A stretch of DNA of 64,000 bases from Luteibacter aegosomaticola. Lineage in GTDB: Bacteria > Pseudomonadota > Gammaproteobacteria > Xanthomonadales > Rhodanobacteraceae. Below are positions 55,257 to 64,000 of the stretch, piece by piece (the stretch's first letter is position 1; every line of letters begins with the position of its first letter). A program made the position numbers and the translations under genes. The notes beneath the pieces are model-generated. The model worked only from the letters and a program-made list of their open reading frames with translations, had not been told where the DNA came from and did not search any database. The DNA is taken from positions 2,914,001 through 2,978,000 of the forward strand of contig NZ_CP095741.1 of NCBI RefSeq assembly GCF_023078475.1, in the 5' to 3' direction.

Positions 55257-56390
55257 ATGAACGACGTCCGTTTCCTGCAGGGCCTGCGCGATGTCCCCGC
55301 CGCTGACTGGGACGCGCTCATTCCCGACGGCAACCCTTTCGTCTCCCATGCCTTCCTGTACGGCATGGAGTCGAAGGGCTGCCTGCGCGAGGACTACGGC
55401 TGGGCGCCCTACCACCTGGCCATTTTCGACGAAGGCCGGATCGTGGCCGCTGCTCCCACCTACCTGAAGGGCAACTCGCACGGCGAGTTCGTCTTCGACT
55501 GGAGCTGGGCTGCCGCCTGGGAACGCGCCGGGGGCCAGTACTACCCCAAGCTACTCGTCGCCTCGCCCTACTCGCCCGTGCCCGGGCCGCGCCTGTTGGT
55601 GCGCGAAGGGCCGCTGGCCGACATCTACCGCAACCAGCTCACCGCCGCACTGGTGGATGAAGCCGACCGGCTGGGCCTGTCCTCGATCCACGCCAACTTC
55701 CTCGCCGATGCCGACCTGCACGCGTTCGACGACCAGTGGCTCGCACGGTCGGATTACCAGTTCCACTGGCACAACCGCGGGTACGGCTCGTTCGACGACT
55801 TCCTCGGCGCACTGACCGCCAAGAAGCGGAAGAACATCCGCCAGGAACGCGGCTACGCCCACGGGGCCGGCCTCACCCTCGAGATGCGCGGCGGCGACGA
55901 GCTTTCCGACAACGAGTGGCGGCAGATCCACGCGCTGTACGAGCTCACCTTCGACATGAAGGGCAACCACGCCGCCCTCACCGCCCGCTTCTTCCAGTAC
56001 CTGGGCCGCACGCTCGGCCGCGACGTGCAGGTCGCCATGGCCCGCGACCAGCACGATATCGTCGCCATGGCGCTGTTCCTGCGCGGCGGCGAAGCGCTCT
56101 ACGGCCGTTACTGGGGCGCCAGCGTCGAGGTCTCCGGCCTGCATTTCGAACTCTGCTACTACCGCGGCATCGAATACGCCATCCGCGAAGGCCTGCAGCG
56201 CTTCGAACCCGGCGCCCAGGGCGAGCACAAACTCGCCCGCGGTTTCCTGCCGACACTGACGCACTCCCGGCACTACATCCCCCACGACGGTTTCCGTCGC
56301 GCGGTGGCCGAAGCGCTTGAACACGAAGCCGAACACCGCGAGGCTTACCGCGCCGAACTGCTCACCCATTCGCCGTACGCGGACCGATGA
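55257..56390 (+). CDS. GNAT-fold protein of the DUF482/peptidogalycan-biosynthesis-like family
   Basis: From ATG 55257 (MNDVRFLQGLRDVPAADWD) the product has 377 residues. It has the family start 'DWDAL...NPFVSHAFLYGMESKGC', a Gly-rich middle (GGQYYPKLLVASPYSPVPGPRLLV), the KKRKNIRQERGYAHGAG motif, and the C-terminal EHKLARGFLPTLTHSRHYI. The family is thought to be an acyltransferase-like GNAT; the substrate is unknown. It overlaps aat by 4 bp, and this pairing is common in proteobacteria. Confidence 0.85.
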   Translation: MNDVRFLQGLRDVPAADWDALIPDGNPFVSHAFLYGMESKGCLREDYGWAPYHLAIFDEGRIVAAAPTYLKGNSHGEFVFDWSWAAAWERAGGQYYPKLLVASPYSPVPGPRLLVREGPLADIYRNQLTAALVDEADRLGLSSIHANFLADADLHAFDDQWLARSDYQFHWHNRGYGSFDDFLGALTAKKRKNIRQERGYAHGAGLTLEMRGGDELSDNEWRQIHALYELTFDMKGNHAALTARFFQYLGRTLGRDVQVAMARDQHDIVAMALFLRGGEALYGRYWGASVEVSGLHFELCYYRGIEYAIREGLQRFEPGAQGEHKLARGFLPTLTHSRHYIPHDGFRRAVAEALEHEAEHREAYRAELLTHSPYADR

Positions 56391-57100
56391 TTCGCCTGCC
56401 CCAGCTCCACCCTGCCCGGCCCAGCCAGTTCCCCGATCCGGAACAGGCCATGGACGAACCGAATGGCCTGCTCGCGTGGGGCGGCGATCTTTCGGCCGAA
56501 CGCCTGCTCGCTGCGTATTCGCAGGGCGTGTTTCCCTGGTTCAACCCGGACGAGCCCATCCTGTGGTGGTCTCCCGACCCGCGCTGCGTGTTCCGCACCG
56601 ACGCCGTGCACATCAGCCGCAGCCTGAAGAAGCAGCTGGCAAAGACGAACTGGCGACTCACCGCGGATACCTCGTTCGCTCGCGTCATGCAGGCCTGTGC
56701 CGAGCCGCGCAACGGGCAGCCTGGCACGTGGATCAGCGAGGAGATGATCGCGGCGTACCTGGAGCTGCACCGGTTGGGCCACGCGCATAGCGTGGAGGTG
56801 TGGGACCGTGGCTCACTGGTCGGCGGTATCTATGGCGTGGCGATCGGCCGGCTGTTCTGCGGCGAGTCGATGTTCAGTGCGCGCACCGGCGGCTCGAAGG
56901 TGGCACTGGCCGGGCTTTCGCAACTGCTGCATGGCTGGGGTTTCCCATTGCTCGATGCCCAGGTCACCAACCCGCACCTGGTGAGCATGGGCGCCATCGA
57001 AATCCCCCGTAAGCAATTCGTCGCCCAGGCGCGCCGACTGGCGGCCATGCCAGGCATGCCGGGCAGCTGGATCAAGGCGCAGGTGCCGCTTCCTGTTTAG
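56387..57100 (+). CDS. aat: Leucyl/phenylalanyl-tRNA-protein transferase
   Basis: The 237-residue enzyme moves Leu or Phe from tRNA to N-terminal Arg/Lys of proteins, marking them for ClpAP under the N-end rule. Family marks: FPDPEQAMDEPNGLLAWGGDL (21-41), YSQGVFPWFNPDEPILWWSPDPR, GLAHSVE-like HRLGHAHSVEVWDRGSLVGG, FCGESMFS and a C-terminal LLDAQVTNPHLVSMGA. It starts within the previous gene (ATGA overlap). Confidence 0.96.
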   Translation: MIRLPQLHPARPSQFPDPEQAMDEPNGLLAWGGDLSAERLLAAYSQGVFPWFNPDEPILWWSPDPRCVFRTDAVHISRSLKKQLAKTNWRLTADTSFARVMQACAEPRNGQPGTWISEEMIAAYLELHRLGHAHSVEVWDRGSLVGGIYGVAIGRLFCGESMFSARTGGSKVALAGLSQLLHGWGFPLLDAQVTNPHLVSMGAIEIPRKQFVAQARRLAAMPGMPGSWIKAQVPLPV

Positions 57101-57110
57101 CTTTTTTTGG

Positions 57111-57407
57111 GCGGTTCATTCGCTGGCGCGAATGCGTGTGACCAGCGGCTGACGCCGCCTCGCGCTCAGGCGCCCAACCCTGTAGGAGCCCACCCTGTGG
57201 GCGACGCCGTTCGCGACACTCTACCGATCTTGCGGCACCTCGCCTTTGATGGGTCGTGATGTGTGGCAGAGCTCGAGCGTTGACGCGAAAGATGTCGCCC
57301 ACAGGGTGGGCTCCTACGACGGCGCCGGTCGTCATCACGTACCGGTTGGCCAGCGCGAGGCGGCGTCAGCCGCTAAAAACATGCATTCGCGCCAGCGAAT
57401 GAACCGC
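57111..57407. repeat. Nested inverted-repeat element of ~300 bp
   Basis: The gap between aat and the DHA2 gene is a large palindrome. The outer arms are 57111-57135 plus 57144-57165 on the left and 57353-57374 plus 57383-57407 on the right, nearly identical. Each arm holds two small hairpins (CATTCGC-TGGC-GCGAATG; GCGGC-TGAC-GCCGC). The inner pair are REP units of the TGTAGGAGCCCACCCTGTGG type at 57181-57205 and 57291-57317. It looks like one REP pair inside another. Confidence 0.75.
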
Positions 57408-57458
57408 TTCAACGGCGCGAAGCCAAAGGCGAGCCGTTCCGAACCGGCAGCCGGAATC

Positions 57459-58856
57459 CTACCTGGAGCGATGCCCGCTCATCTCCGCGCCAGCATTCTT
57501 CGGCAGCAGTGCGCTGACGGGTGCGGCGAGAAGCGAGATGAACGTCACCACCAGGAACGCCACGCTGAAATCAGGCAGCGCCGCATGCTCGCGGCCGCCC
57601 CATACCACGCTCACATGCAACGCCGCGGCCGCCACGCAAATACCCAGCGACAGCATCAGCTGCTGGAACGTCGTATAGAAGCTCGTGGCACTGGAGAAAC
57701 GCTCACTCGGCACATCGGCGTACGCCACCGTGTTGTATGCGCTGAACTGCAGCGACTGGAAGAACCCGGAGAACAGCAGCACCGCGTAGATAATCCACAA
57801 CGGCCAGTCCGGCCGGAATGCCGCGCACAACGCGATGCACAGCATCGAGAACACGCCATTCCACACCAGCGTCGCGCGGAAACCCCAGCGCCGTAGCACC
57901 GGCGCTGCGGTCGCCTTCATGAGCATCGCGCCCAGCGCCGACACGAAGGTGATCACGCCGCTATGCGCCGCCGAAAGGCCAAAGCCCAGCTGCATCATCA
58001 ACGGCAACAGGAACGGCACCGCGCCCGCCGTGATGCGCGTCAGCGACCCCGCGATCACCGACAGGCGGAACGTCGTGAAACGCATCAGCGTCATGTCGAG
58101 GATGGGATTCGAAATACGTCGCGAGTACAGCAGATAGCCCACACCAGCGAGCATGCCGCCGACGATCAGCCCCGTCGAACCGAGCAGCGACGAGGAGCCG
58201 CGGCTGGCGAGTTCCAACCCGAACACCAGGCACGACAGCGACACGCCTGAAAGCACGAAGCCGATCCGGTCGAAGGGCACGCGCTCCGTCAGCCGCACAT
58301 CGGGGATGTACTTCGTGGCCAGCCAGATGCCGATCACGCCGATGGGCACGTTGATGTAGAAGATCCAGCGCCACGACACCCAGGTGACGATGAAGCCACC
58401 CAAGGGCGGCCCCACGACCGGGCCGATCAGCGCGGGCACCAGCAGCCACGACATGGCGCTGACGAGTTCGGATTTCGGTACCGACCGCAACAGCACCAGG
58501 CGCCCCACCGGCACCATCATCGCGCCGCCAATGCCCTGCAGCAGGCGCGAAAGCACCAGCAGCGGCAGGTTCGAGGCGATACCGCAAAGGATGGAGCCCA
58601 CCGTGAACAGCGCGATGGCCGCGCGGAACACATTGCGCGAGCCGTAGCGATCGGCGATGGCGCCGCTGGCGGGAATGAACACCGCGAGGCTGAGCATGTA
58701 CGAGGTAAGCGCCACGCTCATGTGCAGCGGCGACACATCGAATGAAGTAGCCATGGCCGGCAGCGCGGTGGCCAGGATCGTGCCATCCAACTGCTCCATG
58801 AACATCGCGCTCGCGATGATCAGGGCAACGGTGCGAAAGCCAGGGGCGGTGGTCAT
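57459..58856 (-). CDS. DHA2-family drug:H+ antiporter (MFS)
   Basis: The 465-residue protein has about 14 transmembrane helices, which is typical for DHA2. It has the helix-1 motif FMEQLDGTILATALPAM (acidic residue included), the loop GAIADRYGSRNVF, motif C-like VPALIGPVVGPPLGGFI in helix 5, and WRWIFYINVPIGVIG. It likely exports toxic organic compounds; the substrate is unknown. Its ATG overlaps the stop of the pseudouridine synthase upstream, so they are co-transcribed. Confidence 0.9.
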   Translation of the reverse strand: MTTAPGFRTVALIIASAMFMEQLDGTILATALPAMATSFDVSPLHMSVALTSYMLSLAVFIPASGAIADRYGSRNVFRAAIALFTVGSILCGIASNLPLLVLSRLLQGIGGAMMVPVGRLVLLRSVPKSELVSAMSWLLVPALIGPVVGPPLGGFIVTWVSWRWIFYINVPIGVIGIWLATKYIPDVRLTERVPFDRIGFVLSGVSLSCLVFGLELASRGSSSLLGSTGLIVGGMLAGVGYLLYSRRISNPILDMTLMRFTTFRLSVIAGSLTRITAGAVPFLLPLMMQLGFGLSAAHSGVITFVSALGAMLMKATAAPVLRRWGFRATLVWNGVFSMLCIALCAAFRPDWPLWIIYAVLLFSGFFQSLQFSAYNTVAYADVPSERFSSATSFYTTFQQLMLSLGICVAAAALHVSVVWGGREHAALPDFSVAFLVVTFISLLAAPVSALLPKNAGAEMSGHRSR

Positions 58857-59758
58857 CCGGGGGAAGGCGGAGGAGGAAGCGCCATTTTAGCAGAGCCGCC
58901 CCACTCGCGTTGGCTGCGGAACCGCCTTTCGAGCCCGGAAAACGGGTCTATAAAGAATAATTCACGCGCCAGCAGGCACATCGGCTCCGTGAAGCCCGGC
59001 GCCTCGTCGCGTAACTCGGGATAGAACACATCGCCTGCGATCGGCGCGCCAAGCGCCGCCATGTGCACGCGCAGCTGGTGCTTGCGGCCCGTCACCGGCT
59101 TCAACTGGTAACGCCACAGCGCATCGCCCCGCTCGAGCACATCGATCTCGGTGCGCGCGTTCGCCCTGGCCCCGGGGACTTCCTGCATGCGGAAGAACGG
59201 CTCGCCCTTCGCCAGATGGCTTTCGTGGACATACGGGAAGGCCAGCGATGGTAGGGGCGGCGCCAGCGCCTCATAGGTCTTCTCGATCAGGCGCTCGCGG
59301 AAGAGCCGCGTGTAGGCGTCGCGGCTGGCGGGACGCGCGGAGAACACCACCAGTCCGGCCGTCGCGCGATCGAGCCGGTGCAAGGCGACAAGCTCCGGGT
59401 TGCCCAGGCGGCGCGCCAGGCGCACCGAGAGGGTTTCCTCCACGTAGGCCCCGGCGGGCATCACGGGCAGGAAGTGGGGCTTGTCGGCCACGACGAGGTC
59501 ATCGTCGATGTGGACGATGGTCTCCTCGAAGGGCACGCGTGGTTCGACCGGCACCTCGCGGCGGTAGTACACGGTAAGGCCCGCCTGGTAAGGCGAGCCT
59601 GGGTCGAGCGGGGTATCGCCATCATCGACGAGGCCCCGTGCCATACGGCCGGCCCACTCCGTCGCAGGGATCGCCGGAAAGCGTTCGATCAGGAACGCCA
59701 GCACGGTACTCCCATGGCCAGGTGGAAGCGTGACGCGGCTTTTCGGGGCAAGGGACAT
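58853..59758 (-). CDS. RluA-family RNA pseudouridine synthase
   Basis: From ATG 59758 the product is 301 residues; the open frame begins at 59809 inside a REP region. The catalytic motif is ELVALHRLDRATAGLVVFSA with the essential Asp of HRLDRxTxG, and LKPVTGRKHQLRVHMAALG is the second conserved block. It changes uridine to pseudouridine in rRNA or tRNA; the site cannot be told. It is closest in layout to the short, S4-less RluA relatives. The next gene overlaps. Confidence 0.88.
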   Translation of the reverse strand: MSLAPKSRVTLPPGHGSTVLAFLIERFPAIPATEWAGRMARGLVDDGDTPLDPGSPYQAGLTVYYRREVPVEPRVPFEETIVHIDDDLVVADKPHFLPVMPAGAYVEETLSVRLARRLGNPELVALHRLDRATAGLVVFSARPASRDAYTRLFRERLIEKTYEALAPPLPSLAFPYVHESHLAKGEPFFRMQEVPGARANARTEIDVLERGDALWRYQLKPVTGRKHQLRVHMAALGAPIAGDVFYPELRDEAPGFTEPMCLLARELFFIDPFSGLERRFRSQREWGGSAKMALPPPPSPG

Positions 59759-59782
59759 AGCGGCATTGTGGAGCACAACCGT

Positions 59783-59880
59783 TGTAGGAGCCCACCCTGT
59801 GGGCGACATCTTTTCGCGACAACGCCACAGGGCGTGCGGCGTTGTCGCGAACGGCGTCGCCCACAGGGTGGGCTCCTACA
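59783..59880. repeat. Nested REP-like pair upstream of the pseudouridine synthase
   Basis: Two TGTAGGAGCCCACCCTGTGG-type units in inverted orientation (59783-59807 and 59856-59880). Between them is a perfect 13-bp inverted repeat TCGCGACAACGCC / GGCGTTGTCGCGA (59814-59826 and 59838-59850). The whole can form a single extended cruciform. Confidence 0.8.
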
Positions 59881-59883
59881 GCG

Positions 59884-59959
59884 GCGCGGTTCACGTGGCC
59901 CAGCGCGGTTTCCGTGGACCGGCGCGGCTTCCGTGGCCCGGTGCGGTTCCCTTGGCGCG
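59884..59959. repeat. Four tandem 19-bp repeats
   Basis: Units of 19 bp begin with G(C/T)GCGG and contain TGG (59884, 59903, 59922, 59941), each differing at a few positions. They lie about 100 bp before the HDOD gene and directly after the REP pair. Confidence 0.75.
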
Positions 59960-60056
59960 GCGGGCGGGCACGTGCGCGCAAGACGGCGGAAAGCCCGGTG
60001 TGCGCATATACTGCAAACACTTATTCCACCCCAGGTTTGGCGAGGTCGTTGCGCCC

Positions 60057-61082
60057 GTGATCGGCCGGTTCTTCAGGAAGCTTTTTGGTGGTGGCACGCC
60101 GGCGCCGAAGGCGAAGGCGGAGCACGCGTTCGTGGCGGTCGCGGTCGAGGAGTCGAGCCGCCCGGCCCATGCCATCGCGGCGGAGGATGTCGAAGACCGC
60201 TTCTATCGCCTGCTGCTCGGCGTGGCCCCTTCGGCCGAGCCGGCGATGACCGCGACGGAACAGGTGGCCGCGCGCCGGGTGCGCGACGCGTTCGGTGCCG
60301 AACGCTTTGACGTGAGCACCCTGCCCCGCCTGCCCTCCGTGGTACCGCAACTGATGCGCTCGCTGCGCAGCGACGACAGCAGCAGCCGTTCGCTCGCCGA
60401 GCAGATCAGCCGCGATACCGTCCTGGTCGGCGAAATCATCCGCGTCGCCAACAGCGCCTACTTCCGCACGACCCGCCCGGTGACCGGCCTGCCCCAGGCC
60501 ATCACCCTGCTGGGCCAGAACGGCCTGCGCCGTGTCGTGATGCAGCTGGTCATGCGGCCGATCCTGCGCACCGACAGCGACCCGACGAGCCGTGCCGCCG
60601 GCGACCGCCTGTGGGAGCACGCTGACCGTTGCGCCCGTACCTGCGTATTCCTCAGCCGCCCGGCAGCCGATCCGTTTGAAGCGTTCCTGGCAGGCCTCGT
60701 CAGCCAGACCGGCGCGCAGACGATCCTGATGGAACTCGATGCCGCGGGCCTGGCGCAGGAAAGCCTGAGCCGGCCATTCATTGCCGCCATCGGCCAACAG
60801 ATCGAAAGGCTGTCCTTGCACGCCGCCCGCCACTGGCACTTCCCGTCGCGGGTGGTGCAGGCCCTGGCCGAACGCGCCGATCCCGCCGACGCGGGCGCAC
60901 GCACACCCCTCGGCCGCGCGTTGCTAGCGTCGAGCCGGGTGGCGATGCTGGATGTGCTGATCGAGCAAGGGCTGGCCGAACCCGAGAGCGTGCTGCTAGC
61001 CACGCCCTCGCAAGGCTTCAGCCAGGAGCGTCTCCTGGCTGCACGCGACGACCTGAGAGCCCCGGCAGCCGCCGAGGCCTGA
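60057..61082 (+). CDS. HDOD-domain signalling protein
   Basis: GTG 60057 (MIGRFFRKLFGGG) is chosen; an upstream GAGG is weakly spaced, so the start is not certain. The 341-residue protein has a basic N-terminal patch (RFFRKLFGGGTPAPKAKAEH), then an HDOD domain: LPRLPSVVPQLMRSLRSDDSSS, LAEQISRDTVLVGEIIRVANSAYF, and LGQNGLRRVVMQLVM. The HD catalytic pair is degenerate, as usual in HDOD. Such proteins act in regulation and second-messenger signalling. It is alone on its strand. Confidence 0.87.
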   Translation: MIGRFFRKLFGGGTPAPKAKAEHAFVAVAVEESSRPAHAIAAEDVEDRFYRLLLGVAPSAEPAMTATEQVAARRVRDAFGAERFDVSTLPRLPSVVPQLMRSLRSDDSSSRSLAEQISRDTVLVGEIIRVANSAYFRTTRPVTGLPQAITLLGQNGLRRVVMQLVMRPILRTDSDPTSRAAGDRLWEHADRCARTCVFLSRPAADPFEAFLAGLVSQTGAQTILMELDAAGLAQESLSRPFIAAIGQQIERLSLHAARHWHFPSRVVQALAERADPADAGARTPLGRALLASSRVAMLDVLIEQGLAEPESVLLATPSQGFSQERLLAARDDLRAPAAAEA

Positions 61083-61089
61083 GGCAGGT

Positions 61090-61614
61090 TTAGCGCTGCA
61101 CACCCGTGGCGACGACGTCGGCCCAGAGCTGGTCGGCGAGGTCACGCGAAGCGGCCTGCAGCAGCGCGGGTACCTGCTTACCCAGGTTCGGCTCGGCGGC
61201 GTTCAACGGCACGGACTCCGTCTCGCGGTACTCCTTCGCCACCACCTTGCCGCGCGCCACGATGCGGCAATCGGCCTGGAGGTTGATCGAGGTCACCGGC
61301 GTATCAGCCTGCGGGTTGGCCGCGATCGTCCAGGCCACATTGCGGCAGCCAATGATCAGGTCGGTGAAATACTTCGGCTGCAGCGAGGTGCGCAGCTGGG
61401 CCTGGATCAACGACGCCACGTCCGGCGTCACTTCCACGAGCGCCTTGGCCTCGAGGCCCTTCACGACGATCACGGTGTCTTTCTTGTTCTCGACGGTCAG
61501 CCACGGCGAATCGGGGCTGGCGGCCACCATGCGGCTGGCATCGGCTTCGATCATCGACTTGCCGCCACAGGCGGACAACAACAGGGTCGCGGCGGCGACC
61601 GACAAGCACTTCAT
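61090..61614 (-). CDS. Putative lipoprotein, 174 aa
   Basis: ATG 61614 has GGAAG upstream. The lipobox is LLLSAC (Cys16), so the mature protein is lipidated and probably held in the outer membrane. The rest is a mixed fold (VTPDVASLIQAQLRTSLQPKYF; QADCRIVARGKVVAKEYRETESVPL). There is no recognised family. The second cysteine pair could form a disulfide. It is convergent with the HDOD gene, with an 8-bp gap. Confidence 0.7.
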   Translation of the reverse strand: MKCLSVAAATLLLSACGGKSMIEADASRMVAASPDSPWLTVENKKDTVIVVKGLEAKALVEVTPDVASLIQAQLRTSLQPKYFTDLIIGCRNVAWTIAANPQADTPVTSINLQADCRIVARGKVVAKEYRETESVPLNAAEPNLGKQVPALLQAASRDLADQLWADVVATGVQR

Positions 61615-61756
61615 CACTTCCAAACCCCTGGTTTTCCCCCGGACACAAGCCGGGGACTGTAACCGCTGGGGTGCCTGGCCGGCAATGCGCCACATCACAT
61701 TGTGATGTGCCGAAATTGCCTCTACGCCCCCGCCGAACGGCGCCGATAGTCCTGAG

Positions 61757-62014
61757 ATGCATACATGGATCTCTTTGATGGCCGGCGGGCCCCAGGATGG
61801 CGAGCGCTTCACGCGCGAGTTCTACACGTCGCACGCCACCCCGCCCGCCATGCGGGCCAGTGACGGCAAGGTGTGCTGCCCCGTCGCCGTGCGTGCGATG
61901 CGCCAGACGGCGCTGTGCGTCGTGGTCCACCCGGACGCCCGTGACGAGCAGATCGAGCACGCCATCGACGCCATGGTGGCGGCGGCTGAAGGCGAGGTGA
62001 TTTCCGGCAAATAG
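61757..62014 (+). CDS. Small hypothetical protein, 85 aa
   Basis: A short protein with CCPVAVRAMRQTALCVVVHPDARDEQI in the centre. No signal or membrane segment is seen. It precedes the Mrr-like gene by 47 bp on the same strand and may share its transcript. I cannot assign it to a family. Confidence 0.55.
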   Translation: MHTWISLMAGGPQDGERFTREFYTSHATPPAMRASDGKVCCPVAVRAMRQTALCVVVHPDARDEQIEHAIDAMVAAAEGEVISGK

Positions 62015-62061
62015 TTTATAAGTGTATGATGTGACGTCCATTCCTTCGGCAGAGATCCCGC

Positions 62062-62931
62062 TTGGCCTTTTCCGCACGCGCCCCTGAACCCGGCGACGCC
62101 CTTGCCCGGCTGAGCTGGCAGGATTTTGAGCACCTGCTCGCGGAGCACTACCGCGCGCAGGGCTACCGCGTGGAACTGGTCACGGCGCACGACCTGAAGG
62201 CGCTCGGCCAGTCCGGCCTGGACATGCGCCTGTTCCGGGGCAGCGAAACCACCATCGTCCAGTGCGGACACTGGGATGCGATCTTCGTGGATCTGCCCGA
62301 GGTGCAGCACCTCATGAGCACCATGCTCAACGAGGCGGCCGCCCGTGGCGTGCTCGTCACCCGGGGCGCATTCACCACCCCTGCGCGCAACGCCGTGCTG
62401 CGCCAGCCCCGCGTGCACCTGGTCGATGGCGCCGTGCTGCGGGCCATGCTGAAACTGCCCGAACACCTGGATACCGCCCCGCCCGGCACCCGCCCTTCGG
62501 AAAAAGTGGCACGAACGGCCACCGCCGCCCGTCGCCGCTCCAGTTCCAGTAACTCGCGCTCGCTAGTGATGCCCGCCCTCATCGGCGTGGTGGTGGTCGG
62601 CTTGCTCGGCGTCTTCGCATGGCGGGCGATGAGCACCCACGACAACGCCCCCGCGAGCTCGGCCGGCGCCTCACCCATCGCGGCCGCCTCGGCAGAACCT
62701 GCGCGCGTTCCCGCGGCGCCGCCCACCGTTGCCACACCGCCCGCAACCACGCCGATCGCCACGCTTCCGCCGCCGGCAAATGCGCCCGATGCGAACGATG
62801 GCCTCGCGCACGAAATGGCCGAACGCGAACGTGCACGCCGCGAAGAAGAAGCGGCCGCGAACCGCAAGAAATCAGAAGACGCCATGAAAGTGATGGAACG
62901 CAATACCCGCGAGGTGGGTTCGTACCAATAA
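62062..62931 (+). CDS. Membrane-anchored Mrr-like protein without the catalytic lysine
   Basis: TTG 62062 starts a 289-residue protein. Residues 15-135 match the Mrr/restriction-endonuclease fold: [22 protein letters not shown], Asp54 (GLDMRLFRG), and VQCGHW at 66-71, where the expected Q-x-K lysine is Gly69. A transmembrane helix ([18 protein letters not shown], about 170-188) follows a Ser/Arg-rich linker; the C-terminus is Ala/Pro-rich and then charged ([16 protein letters not shown]). Nuclease activity is unlikely. A DNA-binding or scaffold role at the membrane is possible. Confidence 0.7.
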   Translation: MAFSARAPEPGDALARLSWQDFEHLLAEHYRAQGYRVELVTAHDLKALGQSGLDMRLFRGSETTIVQCGHWDAIFVDLPEVQHLMSTMLNEAAARGVLVTRGAFTTPARNAVLRQPRVHLVDGAVLRAMLKLPEHLDTAPPGTRPSEKVARTATAARRRSSSSNSRSLVMPALIGVVVVGLLGVFAWRAMSTHDNAPASSAGASPIAAASAEPARVPAAPPTVATPPATTPIATLPPPANAPDANDGLAHEMAERERARREEEAAANRKKSEDAMKVMERNTREVGSYQ

Positions 62932-63008
62932 CGCGCTTTTTTTCACGCGTTTGCCATTACCCCGGGCCTAGGCTGGGCAGCGAATCCTGCCGCTCCCTGG
63001 ACCTGCCC

Positions 63009-64000
63009 ATGACCGATACGCCGCTTGATCCCGATCAGCTTCGCCGTATGCATGCGTACTGGCGCGCCGCGAACTACCTCACCGTCGGCCAGATCTACCT
63101 GCGCGACAACCCCATGCTCGACGAGCCGCTGAAACGCGAGCACATCAAGCACCGCCTGCTCGGCCACTGGGGCACGACCACCGGCCTCAACTTCATCTAC
63201 ACCCACCTGAATCGCGCGATCGTCGAGCGCGACCTCAACATGATTTACGTGATGGGCCCCGGCCACGGCGGCCCGGGGCCTGTTGCCCACACGTACCTCG
63301 AAGGCTCGTACACCGAAATCTATCCGCGCATCGACCGCAGCAAGGCCGGCATGCGTGAGTTGTTCCGCCAGTTCTCGTGGCCGTATGGCATCCCCAGCCA
63401 CGTGGCACCGGAGACACCGGGATCCATCCACGAAGGCGGCGAACTCGGCTACTCGCTCTCGCACGCCTTCGGCGCGGCCTACGACAACCCCGAGCTGATC
63501 GTCGCGTGCGTGGTCGGCGATGGCGAAGCCGAGACCGGCGCGCTCGCCACCAGCTGGCACTCGAACAAATTCCTCAACCCGGTGCGTGATGGCGCCGTGC
63601 TGCCCATCCTGCACCTCAACGGCTTCAAGATCGCCAACCCGACGGTGCTCGCACGCATCGAGCCCGATGAACTGCGCGACCTGATGCGCGGCTACGGCTA
63701 TGAGCCGCACTTCGTCGAGGGCCACGAACCGGAGAAAATGCACCAGGCCTTCGCCGCCGCACTGGATACCTGCCTGGACGCTATCCGCCGCATCCAGAAG
63801 GAAGCGCGCGAAGAAAGCGCCGACAACGCCCGCCGCCCGCGCTGGCCGATGATCGTCCTGCGCAGCCCCAAGGGTTGGACCGGGCCGAAGGAAGTGGACG
63901 GCAAGCCTGTCGAAGGCACGTGGCGCGCCCACCAGGTGCCCCTGTCGAACTTCGACAAGGATGAGCACGTCAGGCAGCTCGAAGACTGGATGAAGAGCTA
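63009..64000 (+). CDS. xfp: Phosphoketolase (xylulose-5-P/fructose-6-P), N-terminal part
   Basis: The gene starts at ATG 63009 and is cut by the window end after about 330 codons. The product is a thiamine-diphosphate enzyme that cleaves X5P or F6P to acetyl phosphate. Visible: [74 protein letters not shown], and the ThDP/Mg motif [21 protein letters not shown]. It opens a bypass of glycolysis to acetate. The intergenic gap before it is only 77 bp. Confidence 0.95.
   Translation, partial: MTDTPLDPDQLRRMHAYWRAANYLTVGQIYLRDNPMLDEPLKREHIKHRLLGHWGTTTGLNFIYTHLNRAIVERDLNMIYVMGPGHGGPGPVAHTYLEGSYTEIYPRIDRSKAGMRELFRQFSWPYGIPSHVAPETPGSIHEGGELGYSLSHAFGAAYDNPELIVACVVGDGEAETGALATSWHSNKFLNPVRDGAVLPILHLNGFKIANPTVLARIEPDELRDLMRGYGYEPHFVEGHEPEKMHQAFAAALDTCLDAIRRIQKEAREESADNARRPRWPMIVLRSPKGWTGPKEVDGKPVEGTWRAHQVPLSNFDKDEHVRQLEDWMKS

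Noticed and set aside
57072..57338. Small frames across the REP palindrome
   Set aside because: They exist only because inverted repeats stay open in several frames; no ribosome site or protein-like composition.
62943..63968. Long open frame on the minus strand
   Set aside because: It is the opposite-strand shadow of the phosphoketolase gene, whose motifs are clear on the plus strand.

Overview
The window looks like a chromosome segment of a high-GC gammaproteobacterium of the Lysobacterales (Xanthomonadales), most like Rhodanobacteraceae such as Luteibacter or Dyella. This is judged from the housekeeping genes (serS, rarA, lolA, ftsK, ald, trxB, aat), the DUF3999/DUF2339 pair, and the REP-like repeats carrying a GTAG mark. 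No database search was possible, so the genus is an inference.

Positions 1 to about 32,836 are accessory DNA: an integrative and probably mobilizable element in the 3' end of a tRNA-Ser(TGA) gene. A tyrosine integrase (31235-32749) sits next to the tRNA. The other end of the element lies to the left of the window. Two more recombinases are present: an unrelated tyrosine recombinase at the left edge and a large serine recombinase at 25790-27328. A MobA/MobL-type relaxase (18139-19794) is followed by a paralogue that has lost every catalytic residue (16709-18115). No type IV secretion genes are visible, so transfer would need a helper. The cargo is defence- and conflict-like: a gene with a HEPN RNase motif overlapping an unknown partner; a GHKL ATPase fused to a Shedu-like nuclease behind a small XRE regulator; a large secreted RHS/YD-repeat protein with fibronectin-like repeats; a separate secreted Rhs cap-toxin with its SMI1/KNR4 immunity gene; a decayed Gabija-like pair; a DUF6602-type PD-(D/E)XK protein; and many small unknown genes.

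Positions 32,837 to 64,000 are core chromosome. tRNA-Ser and serS are adjacent. A monooxygenase and several small genes follow. A tightly packed nine-gene minus-strand operon (42553 to 38768) encodes a GH108 muramidase, two DUF2589 proteins, three small membrane proteins (two of them holin-like) and a secreted protein; it may be a holin/endolysin-type export system and lies downstream of a NarL-type regulator. Next come rarA, the DUF2339/DUF3999 envelope pair, lolA, ftsK, ald, trxB, a GNAT-like gene overlapping aat, a DHA2 drug exporter overlapping an RluA-family pseudouridine synthase, an HDOD protein, a lipoprotein, a membrane-anchored Mrr-like protein lacking its catalytic lysine, and the start of a phosphoketolase gene cut by the window end.

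Core intergenic regions hold at least three families of REP-like inverted repeats, including a nested palindrome of about 300 bp after aat, and a 19-bp tandem repeat before the HDOD gene.
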